A stretch of 64,000 nt of DNA, from the NCBI GenBank assembly GCA_965249765.1, contig CBDFMR010000005.1, positions 2,817,582 through 2,881,581 of the forward strand, read 5' to 3'. The stretch is from CBDFMR01 sp965249765. GTDB taxonomy: Bacteria > Bacteroidota > Bacteroidia > Chitinophagales > Saprospiraceae. Below the pieces are notes generated by a model, which was not told the origin of the DNA, made no database searches, and worked only from the letters and a program-made list of their open reading frames with translations. The translations under genes were made by a program, and so were the position numbers. Shown one piece after another: positions 35,734 through 45,232 of this stretch. Numbering within the stretch: the stretch's first letter is position 1; each line of letters begins with the position of its first letter.

Positions 35734-37599
35734 ATGAAGAGAATTTTAGGAATATCCGCGTTTTATCATGATTCGGCAGCAACTTTGACAATTGGAGGAG
35801 AAGTAATTGCTGCAGCACAAGAGGAACGTTTCACAAGAATTAAGCATACTCCTGATTTTCCGACAAATGCAATAAAATATTGTTTGGCGGAGGCAGGTTT
35901 AAGTATCGATGAATTAGACGCAATTGTTTTTTACGATAAGCCGTTGTTGAAATTCGAACGTTTGTTGGAAACGTATTACGCTTTTGCACCCAAAGGACTT
36001 GCTTCTTTCTTGAAAGCAATACCAGTTTGGCTTAACGAAAAAATGTTTTTGAAAAAGCTAGTTTTCGATGGACTGAAAGAGGTAGAAAAGTTTGATAAGA
36101 AAAAAATAAAATTACTTTTCCCAGAACATCACCTTTCACATGCTGCAAGTGCTTTCTTTGCATCACCTTACAAAGATTCTGCAATCCTTACCATAGATGG
36201 CGTAGGAGAATGGAACACAGCTACCATTGCACATGGAAACGGTAACAAAATCGAAATGAAAAAGGAGTTAAACTTCCCACATTCGGTTGGACTACTTTAC
36301 AGTGCATTTACCTATTTCCTTGGTTTTACAGTGAATTCCGGCGAATATAAACTGATGGGATTAGCTCCCTATGGCAATCCAAATTCAGAAGATATTGAAA
36401 AATACATCAACATAATCAAAACGGAACTTATTGATCTGAAAGATGATGGTTCTATTTGGTTAAATCAAAAATATTTCAACTATGCCACAGGGTTGAGAAT
36501 GATCAGAGAGAAAAAGTGGGCGAAGCTATTCTCTTTTCCCATAAGAAAGCCCGAAGCAAATTTAGAACAGCACCATTGTAACTTGGCCATGGCAATTCAG
36601 AAAGTAAACGAAGAGATTGTGCTAAAAATGGCAAAAGAAGCCAAACGGGTTACCAATTCCGATAATCTTTGCCTATCAGGAGGTGTAGCTTTGAATTGTG
36701 TAGCAAATGGAAAACTTCTGAAAGAAAAAATATTCAAAAATATTTACATACAGCCAGCAGCAGGAGATGCCGGTGGTTCACTTGGTGCAGCTTTGGCTGT
36801 AAACTACATGTATTTTGAGGAAGAGAGAGCATCTGATGAAGTGAATGACAAAATGATCGGAACCTATCTCGGCCCCGATTACTCCGACAAAGAGATATTA
36901 TTGATGAGTCGCAAGGCAAAAGCTGTTTATAATAAGTATGAAGATTTTACTGAGCTATCTAAATTCATAGGGAAGAAAATTTCAGAAGGGAATGTGGTAG
37001 GATGGTTTCAAGGACGAATGGAATTTGGACCAAGAGCTTTGGGGAATCGAAGTATTTTAGGCGATGCGAGGAACCCTGAGATGCAAAAGAAACTCAATCT
37101 TAAAATTAAATACAGAGAAGGTTTTAGACCCTTTGCCCCTTCAATTTTAGCAGAAGAAAGCCAAAACTTCTTTGATTTAGATACAGCTTCTCCATATATG
37201 TTGCTTGTAGCTCCTGTCATTGAGAGTAGGAGAAAAGAACTGCCCGACAACTATTCCGATTTACCATTATGGGAACGATTATATCTTGAGCGTAGTGATG
37301 TGCAATCAATAACTCACCTAGACTTTTCGGCAAGAATACAGACAGTTCATCAAGAGACTAACCCAAGATATTGGGGATTAATCAATGAGTTTAAAAATCA
37401 AACAGGTTATGGGTTGCTCGTAAATACAAGTTTTAATGTGCGTGGGGAACCAATCGTTTGTACCCCCTACGATGCTTACAGATGTTTTATGAGTACAGAG
37501 ATGGATTATTTAGTTATAAATGATTTTGTGTACTGCAAAACAGAACAACCAGATCGGGAAAATAAAGAAAAATGGATGGTTAAATTTAAAATGGATTAA
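35734..37599 (+). CDS. NodU/CmcH-family carbamoyltransferase
   Basis: 621 aa from ATG 35734; upstream in-frame codons belong to the attC. It shows GISAFYHDSAATL at the start, EHHLSHAASAFFASP, LSGGVALNCVANGKLL, GRMEFGPRALGNRSILGDAR and VNTSFNVRGEPIV. These are the Kae1-like adenylation domain and the carbamoyltransferase (YrdC-like) domain of the NodU/TobZ family. It would transfer carbamoyl phosphate to a sugar or other small-molecule hydroxyl. With the SGNH, DUF5989 and SxtJ-like genes it forms a recurrent four-gene set, here captured in one cassette. Confidence 0.93.
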   Translation: MKRILGISAFYHDSAATLTIGGEVIAAAQEERFTRIKHTPDFPTNAIKYCLAEAGLSIDELDAIVFYDKPLLKFERLLETYYAFAPKGLASFLKAIPVWLNEKMFLKKLVFDGLKEVEKFDKKKIKLLFPEHHLSHAASAFFASPYKDSAILTIDGVGEWNTATIAHGNGNKIEMKKELNFPHSVGLLYSAFTYFLGFTVNSGEYKLMGLAPYGNPNSEDIEKYINIIKTELIDLKDDGSIWLNQKYFNYATGLRMIREKKWAKLFSFPIRKPEANLEQHHCNLAMAIQKVNEEIVLKMAKEAKRVTNSDNLCLSGGVALNCVANGKLLKEKIFKNIYIQPAAGDAGGSLGAALAVNYMYFEEERASDEVNDKMIGTYLGPDYSDKEILLMSRKAKAVYNKYEDFTELSKFIGKKISEGNVVGWFQGRMEFGPRALGNRSILGDARNPEMQKKLNLKIKYREGFRPFAPSILAEESQNFFDLDTASPYMLLVAPVIESRRKELPDNYSDLPLWERLYLERSDVQSITHLDFSARIQTVHQETNPRYWGLINEFKNQTGYGLLVNTSFNVRGEPIVCTPYDAYRCFMSTEMDYLVINDFVYCKTEQPDRENKEKWMVKFKMD

Positions 37600-37680
37600 A
37601 CATGAATAGCTCTTTGAAAAATATACTTACGATATCTTTACCTACAGTCTTTTTTCTATTTGTTGTTTTAGAAGTGACAG

Positions 37681-38799
37681 GGCTTTGTTGCATGAATAAG
37701 TCATCAAAAAAAAAGCATAGCTATGGCTTAATAGCTATAGGTTTAAGCCACCTTTTTACAAACAGGCATACCAAGGCCTGTCATTATATTTAAGCATGCT
37801 ACTTTTATTGCAACTTCACTTTGCTGGGTTTCGAACCGACGGGAGTATAGCTGTGGGCCAAATATTGTCTTGAATCGAAACATTGCTGTTTCTGATAAAC
37901 TCCGTCTGTGGTATCCACTTTGCTCCTTCCATTTCTTTCGGCCTTTTTTTTCTATTTCCTTTATGATCTCGTTGCGATCAAGATCCAGTAACTCGTCATT
38001 TTCATCTACCCAGTACATTGCATTTTCTTGTGGAGGTATTACCCCCTCTATCTGTTTTTCCTTGAGCATTTCCCATATTTCATATGTGTCATAGGCTCCA
38101 TCTGCTCCAAAGCGGTCTATAGGACTTTTTACCTGATCCAATAATTGTGGAACCTGCTGAGCATCTCCATCTCCTTTGCTGTTTTTTGTCAGTACCTGTG
38201 CATGTATATATCCGGTCTTTTCATCTACTCCCAAATGTAGCTTACGCCACGTCCTGCGCTTATTATACCCATGTTTACGTACCTTCCATTCCCCTTCTCC
38301 ATATACCTTGAGTCCCGTTGAATCAAATACTATAAACATGGGGCCCTTTGTTTTGGGAACATCCATTTTTACTTCCACTTGTTTTGCCCTACGGCTTATT
38401 TGACAATAGCTCGGAACGCTCAATTCTATCCCCATCATGCCTAACAATGAACTGGCAAAACCCTCTAATTGTCGGTACTTCAACCCAAATACTACCTTGA
38501 GCTGTAGCAAGCTCCTCATGCATTGTTGTGAATATTTATACTGGGCTCCTTTTTGATTAGGACCTTGGTAATACCAGCAGCCTAATAAGGCCTCATCAAA
38601 CCATATAGTTATGTCTCCTCGTTTTACAAGACTCCTATTGTATTCTCTCCAATTTGTGATCTTATACTTGTTTTTCTTCTGCTTTTTTTGCTTTCCCCCA
38701 ACCTTAGTTTGTTGCTTTGTCATGTGGCTTGCTTTGTAAGGTTGGTCTCTCAAAGATACTATCTCCATCTCTTTTATCATCCATTCATGCAACAAAGCC
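37681..38799 (-). mobile_element. IS5-family (IS903-like) element, copy 2
   Basis: 1119 bp with GGCTTTGTTGCATGAAT inverted ends and the 9-bp target duplication AAGTGACAG (37672-37680, 38800-38808). Inserted in the SGNH gene. Confidence 0.95.
37743..38780 (-). CDS. IS5-family DDE transposase (copy 2)
   Basis: About 345 aa from ATG 38780, with the DDE motifs FDSTGLK, FGADGAYD and YHRRSLSETAMFRFK. It differs at several residues from copy 1 (for example KEIEKKGRKKWKEQ) but is nearly identical to copy 3. Confidence 0.93.
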   Translation of the reverse strand: MIKEMEIVSLRDQPYKASHMTKQQTKVGGKQKKQKKNKYKITNWREYNRSLVKRGDITIWFDEALLGCWYYQGPNQKGAQYKYSQQCMRSLLQLKVVFGLKYRQLEGFASSLLGMMGIELSVPSYCQISRRAKQVEVKMDVPKTKGPMFIVFDSTGLKVYGEGEWKVRKHGYNKRRTWRKLHLGVDEKTGYIHAQVLTKNSKGDGDAQQVPQLLDQVKSPIDRFGADGAYDTYEIWEMLKEKQIEGVIPPQENAMYWVDENDELLDLDRNEIIKEIEKKGRKKWKEQSGYHRRSLSETAMFRFKTIFGPQLYSRRFETQQSEVAIKVACLNIMTGLGMPVCKKVA

Positions 38800-39837
38800 A
38801 AGTGACAGTCAGAATAGTAAAGCCTCCCATATCATTAGATCAACTTGTCAGTAAAGAGAAAAGGAAAAACGACATGAGTAAATGGGCAAAAAACTCTTCA
38901 TATTTTTCATATACTGCTATTCCAGGTGAATATTCCGAAAATAAATCTGTTAACTCCCACGGATTTATTTCTACTCCTGAAATAGCATTAGAAAAAGATA
39001 ACAATACAACCAGAATAGTTTTTCTCGGTGGTTCTTCAACTGCAGGAACTGGCCATAACTTGCCAGATGATAATACTTGGCCTTGGGAAACAGTAAAAAA
39101 AATAAAATCGGAAACCAAACATAATCTTGATTTTATTAATGCTGCTTTGGGAGGGTATTCAACTTTTGAATCATACGGAAGATTATGGAGTACATTACGA
39201 TTTTACAAACCAGATATTGTAATAGTTTATCATGGCTGGAATGATATGTACTATTTTAATGAGATATCAGACGAACCTATTAAACTCAAATATAATTTTG
39301 ATGTTTCGGGGATGGTTTCATACAAGCTATATGAACCTCATTGGACTGATCCTTTTATAAGTTGGTCGCAACTATTATCTAAAGTAAGAATTAAGCTGTC
39401 AAAACCTTATTCTGAAAATGGCGAACAATCAAATAAAAACAAAGAGGATAATCTGAAAAGTACTTTCAATAAAAAAGGATTAAAGATATATGAACAAAAC
39501 CTTAAACTTATTATGGAATTCTGTAAAGATTATGATATTGAATTTTTTATCTGTAAATAAGCTACTTTAATAACCGAAAACACCAAAGCAGAAGATAGAA
39601 AAAGGTGTAAATACTACTATCATGGGTTTAATCACAAAGCTCATATTGAGGCATTTGATTCAATATATAAAGTTATTGACAAAATAACTCCTAAAGAAAA
39701 TATTATTGATTTAACTTCATTATCGGGAAATAGCCTATATTTTAATGACCATATTCATCAGACAAAACTGGGTAATACAAAAATTGCTGAAATAGTATCA
39801 GACACTTTAAAAAAGAATTACTTTATAAAATAAACTT

Positions 39838-39987
39838 ATGGAATTTTTAAAAGATTTATGGCTTTTTCTAAAAGAGCGAAAAAAGTTTTGGTTAGCACCA
39901 ATAATAATAATCTTATTATTATTGGGGTTGTTAATTGTATTTGGAGGTAGTAGTGCTGTGGCACCATTTATATACACGTTATTTTAA
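39838..39987 (+). CDS. DUF5989-type small membrane protein
   Basis: 49 aa. It reads FLKDLWLFLKERKKFWLAP, then a single strong membrane helix of Ile/Leu, then GGSSAVAPFIYTLF. This matches the short DUF5989 proteins found beside carbamoyltransferase/SxtJ genes. Four bases separate it from the broken SGNH gene and five from the SxtJ-like gene, so it is part of the operon. Role unknown. Confidence 0.8.
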   Translation: MEFLKDLWLFLKERKKFWLAPIIIILLLLGLLIVFGGSSAVAPFIYTLF

Positions 39988-39992
39988 AATTT

Positions 39993-40361
39993 ATGAAAGC
40001 AAAAAATAACAACCCCGTTAAAACGGTATTAATCATTTCCGTTGGCTTTGGAATTATATTTTTCTTCTTGGATTTAAGATGGGCTTTAAACACATCACTA
40101 ATTATTGGTCTTTTGGGATTAATCTCAGACAGAATCAGTAAACTCATAGACTTCTTATGGATGAAACTTGCCAAGGTGCTGAGTTTTATTGTCCCAAATA
40201 TTTTGTTGAGTATAATTTTCTATTTATTCCTGTTTCCATTTGCAATTCTATCAAGAGTCTTTTCGAGTAAAAGCACGTTAATGTTAAAAAATAACAAAAA
40301 TTCTTTGTGGGTAGATAAAAACACTTCCATGGATAAGGTTTCATTTGAAAAGATGTGGTAA
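39993..40361 (+). CDS. SxtJ-family membrane protein
   Basis: 122 aa with three hydrophobic segments (VLIISVGFGIIFFFLDL, TSLIIGLLGLISD and IVPNILLSIIFYLFLFPFAIL) and WMKLAKVL between them, typical of SxtJ-family proteins in carbamoyltransferase operons. It ends 10 bp before the attC R'' core, into which a group II intron has inserted. Confidence 0.75.
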   Translation: MKAKNNNPVKTVLIISVGFGIIFFFLDLRWALNTSLIIGLLGLISDRISKLIDFLWMKLAKVLSFIVPNILLSIIFYLFLFPFAILSRVFSSKSTLMLKNNKNSLWVDKNTSMDKVSFEKMW

Positions 40362-40371
40362 ATGAACATTA

Positions 40372-40381
40372 CGCCACACAA
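40372..40381 (+). other. attC site 14, R'' half only
   Basis: GCCACACA followed by the intron boundary. The complement of the cassette start GTTGTGTGGC (35688) would be GCCACACAAC. The rest of this attC has been lost together with the intron's 5' part. Confidence 0.7.
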
Positions 40382-40557
40382 TCGAGTAGATGGCCCCACC
40401 AGCGATAACTGATGGGGTGCACCTCTCACACCACCGTACATACGGGTCTCGTATACGGCGGTTCATTAAATCGAGACTTTGAATTTTGAGTAGTAGTCGA
40501 TCATAGAAATGTACCCTTTGCGTTTGAGTAGTGATACTTTTATAGTAGTACCTAGAA
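40381..40557 (-). mobile_element. Group IIC intron 3' fragment
   Basis: Minus strand: domain V/VI (GAACCGCCGTATACGAGACC with its complement) and the intron 3' end CTCGAT at 40381. Only the last 177 bp remain; the fragment is cut near 40557 where an IS110 3' fragment begins. Confidence 0.85.
40466..40557 (-). pseudogene. Group II intron reverse transcriptase, C-terminal remnant
   Basis: About 30 codons matching the last 30 residues of the protein at 41543 (GTTIKVSLLKRKGY ... IDYYSKFKVSI), ending at TAA 40466-40468. Truncated by the adjoining IS110 fragment. Confidence 0.8.
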
Positions 40558-40558
40558 T

Positions 40559-40766
40559 ATGGTTACCAAGAGGGAGCAATACAATCCAACAAATCAATAT
40601 GTATTCCTTGATGAAAAACGAAGAGCTATAGCTCAGCTCAGAAAGAAAATTAGTAAATTTGGTATTGACCCCAATGATTTGGGAATCTTCAGCAGACCGA
40701 AATACAAGTTAGCTTACGAGAAAAAGAGAATTGATAATCAAGGGGTTAGAGAACGTTAGTCAGAAC
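40559..40766 (+). pseudogene. IS110 3' fragment (transposase C-terminus)
   Basis: Identical to the last 66 codons of the IS110 transposase except for one Gln-to-Pro change. It ends in TCAGA followed by AC instead of the AT of intact copies. The left part of this sixth element and the intron's 5' part were removed by the same deletion or recombination event. Confidence 0.9.
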
Positions 40767-40805
40767 TTTGAAAACAATAATTATAAATTAAATAAAATAA
40801 AATAA

Positions 40806-41447
40806 ATGAGTACAATTAGATTAGGAGATGAAGCTCCAAACTTTACAGCACAATCAACAGAAGGTGAAATTAATTTTCATAATTGGCTCGGTGATGATTG
40901 GGGAATCCTATTTTCTCACCCAGCGGATTATACTCCTGTTTGTACAACTGAGTTAGGAACTGTTGCAAAGTATAAAGCTGAGTTTGATAAAAGGAATGTT
41001 AAAGTGGCTGCCTTAAGTGTCGATGGTCTTGATTCACACAAGGGATGGATAAAAGACATTAACGAGACACAAAACACAACTGTTAACTTCCCTATAATTG
41101 CTGATGAGGATAGAAAAGTAGCAATGCTCTATGATATGATACATCCAAATGCGGACAACAAACTTACGGTTAGATCTGTATTTGTGATTGGGTCGGACAA
41201 AAAAGTAAAATTAATGATTACTTACCCTGCTTCTACAGGAAGAAATTTTGATGAGTTATTAAGAGTAATTGATTCATTACAGTTAACCGCTTACCATAAA
41301 GTTGCTACACCTGCTAACTGGAACAATGGCGATGATTGTGTAATTATCCCTGCTGTTACAAATGAAGAAATTCCTGCTATGTTCCCAAAAGGACATACAG
41401 AAGTTAAACCTTATTTAAGGGTAACTCCTCAACCAAATTTGAATTAA
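40806..41447 (+). CDS. Prx6-type 1-Cys peroxiredoxin
   Basis: 213 aa, the normal Prx6 length. The peroxidatic Cys46 is in HPADYTPVCTTELG. The C-terminal Prx6 domain shows VATPANWNNGDDCVIIPAV and HTEVKPYLRVTPQPN. The enzyme reduces peroxides in the cytosol using an external thiol. It is the only gene of its cassette; the cassette start was lost with the IS110/intron rearrangement just upstream. Confidence 0.95.
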   Translation: MSTIRLGDEAPNFTAQSTEGEINFHNWLGDDWGILFSHPADYTPVCTTELGTVAKYKAEFDKRNVKVAALSVDGLDSHKGWIKDINETQNTTVNFPIIADEDRKVAMLYDMIHPNADNKLTVRSVFVIGSDKKVKLMITYPASTGRNFDELLRVIDSLQLTAYHKVATPANWNNGDDCVIIPAVTNEEIPAMFPKGHTEVKPYLRVTPQPNLN

Positions 41448-41542
41448 TATCTGCACAGAATCGAGTAGGTGGCCGTGAGCTATGATACTCACGGTGCGCC
41501 TCTCACACCACCGTACGTACGGGTCTCGTATACGGCGGTTCA

Positions 41543-42835
41543 CTAAATCGAAACATTGAATTTTGAGTAGTAGTCTATCATAGGAACATAACCTCTGCGT
41601 TTGAGATGTGACACTTTAATAGTAGTCCCAAGTATAGGACTTTGAGCTACTGCCCATCCTCCCATTCTTGTTCTACTCCACGCATAAGCTATTCCTTCTT
41701 CCACTCCAAGTCTGATCAGGTTCTTACGTTTTCGCTCAAGCTTTTTCCAGTCATGCCAGATACAGTATCGCAATCGATTGCGCAGCCACTCATCTACCTT
41801 CTTTAGCTTTGTACAAATATTTGCTAATCTATAGTTATTAATCCATCCTTGATAGATTAATTTAACTGACCACAGTCGTTCTTTGAAAGTATACCCTATC
41901 GTTTTCTTGGTTGCTCTTTTGAGCTTTCTCTTTAGTTCTTCCCAACTACTTTTACTCACTACCAACTGATATTGTCCTTTGCTCCCTTTCTTATATACCG
42001 AAGTGAAACAGTGTCCTAATACTTTGAATGTGGATGGTCTTCTTATTCCGCTTTTCTCCCCATTGATTTTAAGTGCTAGTTTATCTCTCAGAAAGAGATA
42101 AACATTATTCCCAATAGATTTCGCTTTCGATTTTGATCTTGTGTAGATACTAAAGTCGTCAGCATAGCGGATAAATCTATACCCTCTTTTTTCTAGGTAT
42201 TTATCTAGTTGATCCAACATAATATTGGATAGTAATGGACTCAGAGGACTTCCTTGCGGCAACCCTTTACGTCGTTTATGTAGCTTCCCATTAATAAGTA
42301 TCGGTACTTGTAACCATTTGCGGATCAGCCCCAACGTGGTCACGCATTTCACCTTCTCATAAATGAGCTGTAGTATCTTATAATGTGCTACTTCATCGAA
42401 GAACTTACTCAAGTCTATATCTACAATATCGCTATATCCTTCATTGATATAGGCGAGGGATTGTATCACCGCTTGTTGCATGTTCTTCTTTGGACGAAAG
42501 CCGTAGCTGTATTTCGAAAATTCTAACTCGAATCTCGTCATCAGCTGTTGACTAACTGCTTGTTGTAGCCATCTGTCCACTACAGTGGGGATCCCTAACA
42601 GGCGCCAAACCCACCCGCTTCGCGGTTCTCTCAATTGAATGTCTCCCAGACATTCACCCTTCGGGACCTTTCGTTCATCATTTGACTTTGGAATTTCTAC
42701 TCCTCTGATAGCCTGCGGTAAGTACCCATCTGATAGAATCTCTCGCAACAGATTGCTCTGGTGGATTGATAGATATTCTTGCAGTTCAGATACTCCCATA
42801 CCATCTACTCCGCATGACCCTTTATTTCCTACCAC
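41543..42835 (-). CDS. Group II intron reverse transcriptase/maturase (class C)
   Basis: At least 430 aa. RT blocks are visible: GSCGVDGMGVSEL, PQGSPLSPLLSN, RYADDFSIY (catalytic YADD) and a maturase X-domain, with no endonuclease domain, as in class C. The start is doubtful. In the same frame upstream, GQKRKNELIAKILQDN looks like the true N-terminus, but a 66-nt hairpin insert carrying TGA and TAG separates it from DYKAYRRVV. A second similar insert adds about 21 residues (KGECLGDIQLREPRSGWVW) in frame between ERK and RLLGIPTV. The enzyme may be impaired. Confidence 0.85.
   Translation of the reverse strand: MVGNKGSCGVDGMGVSELQEYLSIHQSNLLREILSDGYLPQAIRGVEIPKSNDERKVPKGECLGDIQLREPRSGWVWRLLGIPTVVDRWLQQAVSQQLMTRFELEFSKYSYGFRPKKNMQQAVIQSLAYINEGYSDIVDIDLSKFFDEVAHYKILQLIYEKVKCVTTLGLIRKWLQVPILINGKLHKRRKGLPQGSPLSPLLSNIMLDQLDKYLEKRGYRFIRYADDFSIYTRSKSKAKSIGNNVYLFLRDKLALKINGEKSGIRRPSTFKVLGHCFTSVYKKGSKGQYQLVVSKSSWEELKRKLKRATKKTIGYTFKERLWSVKLIYQGWINNYRLANICTKLKKVDEWLRNRLRYCIWHDWKKLERKRKNLIRLGVEEGIAYAWSRTRMGGWAVAQSPILGTTIKVSHLKRRGYVPMIDYYSKFNVSI
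42605..42668 (-). repeat. Hairpin repeat H1 inside the intron RT gene
   Basis: About 63 nt with AATGTC/GACATT and CCGC-GAAGCGG hairpins, similar to H2. It inserts about 21 codons in frame in the RT between ERK and RLLGIPTV, where related RTs have no such segment. Confidence 0.7.
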
Positions 42836-42855
42836 TCGTCGGTAGGCTTTATAAT

Positions 42856-42917
42856 CAACCCATCCGCTTTGCGGTGCCTTCCTTTCAATGTCCTCAGGAC
42901 ATTGCCCCTATGGGAAC
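42856..42917 (-). repeat. Hairpin repeat H2 near the RT N-terminus
   Basis: Closely related to H1: CCCATAGGGG, AATGTC-CTGAG-GACATT and CCGCAAAGCGG. The 22-codon insert keeps the frame but brings TGA and TAG, separating the RT N-terminus from the body. Confidence 0.7.
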
Positions 42918-43500
42918 AGTCAGTTATCTTGTAAGATTTTTGCTATCAATTCATTTTTTCTTTTCTGTCCTTCTAGACCATGGCTATCATTGATTCCATA
43001 GTGAATCCAGACGTGATTTAATGTTCAGTCCTTCCCAAGTTGTGAGTCCTTCGAGGGTATGGTTTAACAATCCTCGCTCGTTACTTTTGGTACTATGACC
43101 TCGGCTGACTTCTCATAATGATCAACTCATTCTAAGATCTCCCCAGGTAAGAGCAAATTCTTTCAGTCGACACCTACTAGATCTACTACAATAGCTTTTG
43201 GTTATTCATTGGGCTTTACAAAGTTGTGCTTGCTTACCCAGCTATAATAGCCTCTGTATCTAGTTTCTGTTCGTTAGGTCCGACCTTTGTAGTCCTGCTT
43301 CCTTCAGACCAAGGGTCACCCCCTACGCCCTTGCAGCTTACTAATGCTTCCAGTTGTCAAACTGGCGCACAAGGGACTTGCACCCTTTAGAATATATAGC
43401 TATCTTTCACCATAGCTGCCCATGCTGGGCACACACAAAGTGCATACATCAATAGCCCCTAAGCGGGGCTACTGTGCATGCACAAACCGTTGTAGCACAT

Positions 43501-43769
43501 TCCCCAGATTTGCAGTTCCAAATTTTAGAAAGCAAGCTATAAAACTCTCCACAGCAAATTAATTTCCCTCGCTAACGTGAATACATCTTATCTTAGAATT
43601 GGCTCTATCAGAGACCGGTTTATTTAATGGTATCTCTGTTCATTTCGGTGGACAAGTCCCAGCGTCATTCTGGTACGAGAAGTAAAAAGTCCCTAATTCA
43701 CGTTTAGGGACAGTTGATAAATTTCAATGGTGGTCACGCTTTGGCGTGAACCCCGATCAGAATAATTTT
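43501..43769 (+). ncRNA. Predicted IS110 bridge RNA region, copy 5
   Basis: Same conserved hairpins as copy 1, shifted by 42169 bp. Inferred. Confidence 0.45.
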
Positions 43770-43822
43770 CAATAATAAAGATACTTCTTGTTAGAGTCTA
43801 TTTTATAATCTAAATCTATAAA

Positions 43823-45232
43823 ATGGAAAAGAAGGCAATCTCGATGCAAATCATCAATCCTAATTGTGCGGGGATAGATGTAGGAAGCCGAAGTCACTTT
43901 GTGGCATTAGGTCAAGCAAACAAAGATGTAAGAGAATTCGGAGTGTATGCCGAAGATCTAAAAGCACTATCAAAATGGTTGCACTCAAAAGATATCACAA
44001 GTGTAGCTATGGAGTCCACTGGAACCTACTGGCAGAACCTCTTTGTAGAGCTGATGAATTCAGGTCTTGAGGTCATACTTACCAATGGTAAGTTTACAAA
44101 GAATATCAATCGGAAAAAGACAGATGTACTAGATTGTCAATGGATACAAAAGATGCATACTCTGGGTTTACTTCCAGCAAGTTTTTTGCCAGATGAAACC
44201 ACTGAGAAGCTGAGAACTTTATGTAGACATAGAGCCAAGATGATCGCTCAAAAAGCCGACACATCACATAAAATGCAGAAGTTTCTCAAGTGGCTAAATT
44301 TCAGACTAGATGTGGTCGTCAGAGATGTGACTGGTCTTACAGGAATCAAAATAATAGAAGCAATTTGTAATGGTGATTTAGATCCAAAATCTCTAGCAAC
44401 TCACAGACATTACAATTGCAAAAAATCAGAAGAGGAGATTGCCAAGGCCTTAGTGTCAAATGAAAGAAAAGATTACCTCTTTGGGCTGAAGCAAGAGTTC
44501 AAGCGATACAGATTCTATCAATCTATGATAAAAGAATGTGATTTTGAAATTGCAGATTTCTTGCAGAATTTTATTAATCAGAAGCAAGGAGTAGTCGACG
44601 ATCTTCCTACCAAAAAACCATATAAGAAACAAAATAAGAATGGCCTAAAAGGTATTGATTTAAATATAATATCATATCAATACTTTAATGGAGTTGACCT
44701 GATGGCAATACCAGGAGTAAGCCACAGTACAGTTCTCACATTCATGAGCGAAATAGGTCCAGAAGGGCTGAAGAAATTCTCTTCTGCCAAGAAGTTTGCT
44801 TCATGGCTTAGGTTGGCCCCCAACAACAAAATGAGTGGAGGAAGAATCCTGTCCAATAGAATACCTAAAGGAAGTAATCGACTTAAGATCGCTTTGAGAA
44901 ATGCTGCAAATGCAGTTGGCAATTTAAAAGACTCGGATCTAGGTAAGTTCTTCAAAAAGATAGCTTTTCGAAAAGGTAGACAAGCAGCTATCACAGCAAC
45001 CGCCAGAAAACTTGCAGTCATCCTTTGGAATATGGTTACCAAGAGGGAGCAATACAATCCAACAAATCAATATGTATTCCTTGATGAAAAACGAAGAGCT
45101 ATAGCTCAGCTCAGAAAGAAAATTAGTAAATTTGGTATTGACCCCAATGATTTGGGAATCTTCAGCAGACAGAAATACAAATTAGCTTACGAGAAAAAGA
45201 GAATTGATAATCAAGGGGTTAGAGAACGTTAG
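43823..45232 (+). CDS. IS110-family DEDD transposase (copy 5)
   Basis: 469 aa, identical protein to copies 1-3, motifs intact. Followed by the 368-bp leader also found after copy 4. Confidence 0.95.
   Translation: MEKKAISMQIINPNCAGIDVGSRSHFVALGQANKDVREFGVYAEDLKALSKWLHSKDITSVAMESTGTYWQNLFVELMNSGLEVILTNGKFTKNINRKKTDVLDCQWIQKMHTLGLLPASFLPDETTEKLRTLCRHRAKMIAQKADTSHKMQKFLKWLNFRLDVVVRDVTGLTGIKIIEAICNGDLDPKSLATHRHYNCKKSEEEIAKALVSNERKDYLFGLKQEFKRYRFYQSMIKECDFEIADFLQNFINQKQGVVDDLPTKKPYKKQNKNGLKGIDLNIISYQYFNGVDLMAIPGVSHSTVLTFMSEIGPEGLKKFSSAKKFASWLRLAPNNKMSGGRILSNRIPKGSNRLKIALRNAANAVGNLKDSDLGKFFKKIAFRKGRQAAITATARKLAVILWNMVTKREQYNPTNQYVFLDEKRRAIAQLRKKISKFGIDPNDLGIFSRQKYKLAYEKKRIDNQGVRER

Larger units (their letters stand above)
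37602..39833 (+). pseudogene. SGNH/GDSL-hydrolase-like membrane-anchored protein, broken
   Basis: An N-terminal membrane anchor (NILTISLPTVFFLFVVLEVT) is cut at 37680 by an IS5-family element. Coding resumes in frame at 38809 with VFLGGSSTAGTGHNLP (SGNH block I Ser), YHGWNDMYY (block III) and, near the end, NDHIHQTKLGN (Asp-His of block V). An in-frame TAA at 39558-39560 is a second lesion. Removing the IS with one 9-bp repeat and the TAA gives one continuous SGNH protein. Such proteins accompany NodU-type carbamoyltransferases. The gene is almost certainly inactive. Confidence 0.88.
41460..43434 (-). mobile_element. Group IIC-attC intron, with reverse transcriptase
   Basis: 1975 bp on the minus strand. 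5' end GTGTGCCC (43434), 3' end CTCGAT (41460), domain V with CCGTACGTACGG near 41510. Inserted in the R'' core between ACA and AC; the 5' exon ends TTTGT as in known attC-targeting class C introns. Confidence 0.9.
41452..43498 (+). other. attC site 15, interrupted by a group IIC intron
   Basis: TGCACAGA (41452-41459) plus, after the intron, ACAAAGTGCATAC ... GTTGTAGCAC (R' at 43489). Joining them restores R'' TGCACAGAAC and arms GTGCATACA/TGTGCATGCAC with a GCCCC/GGGGC tip. Confidence 0.88.
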
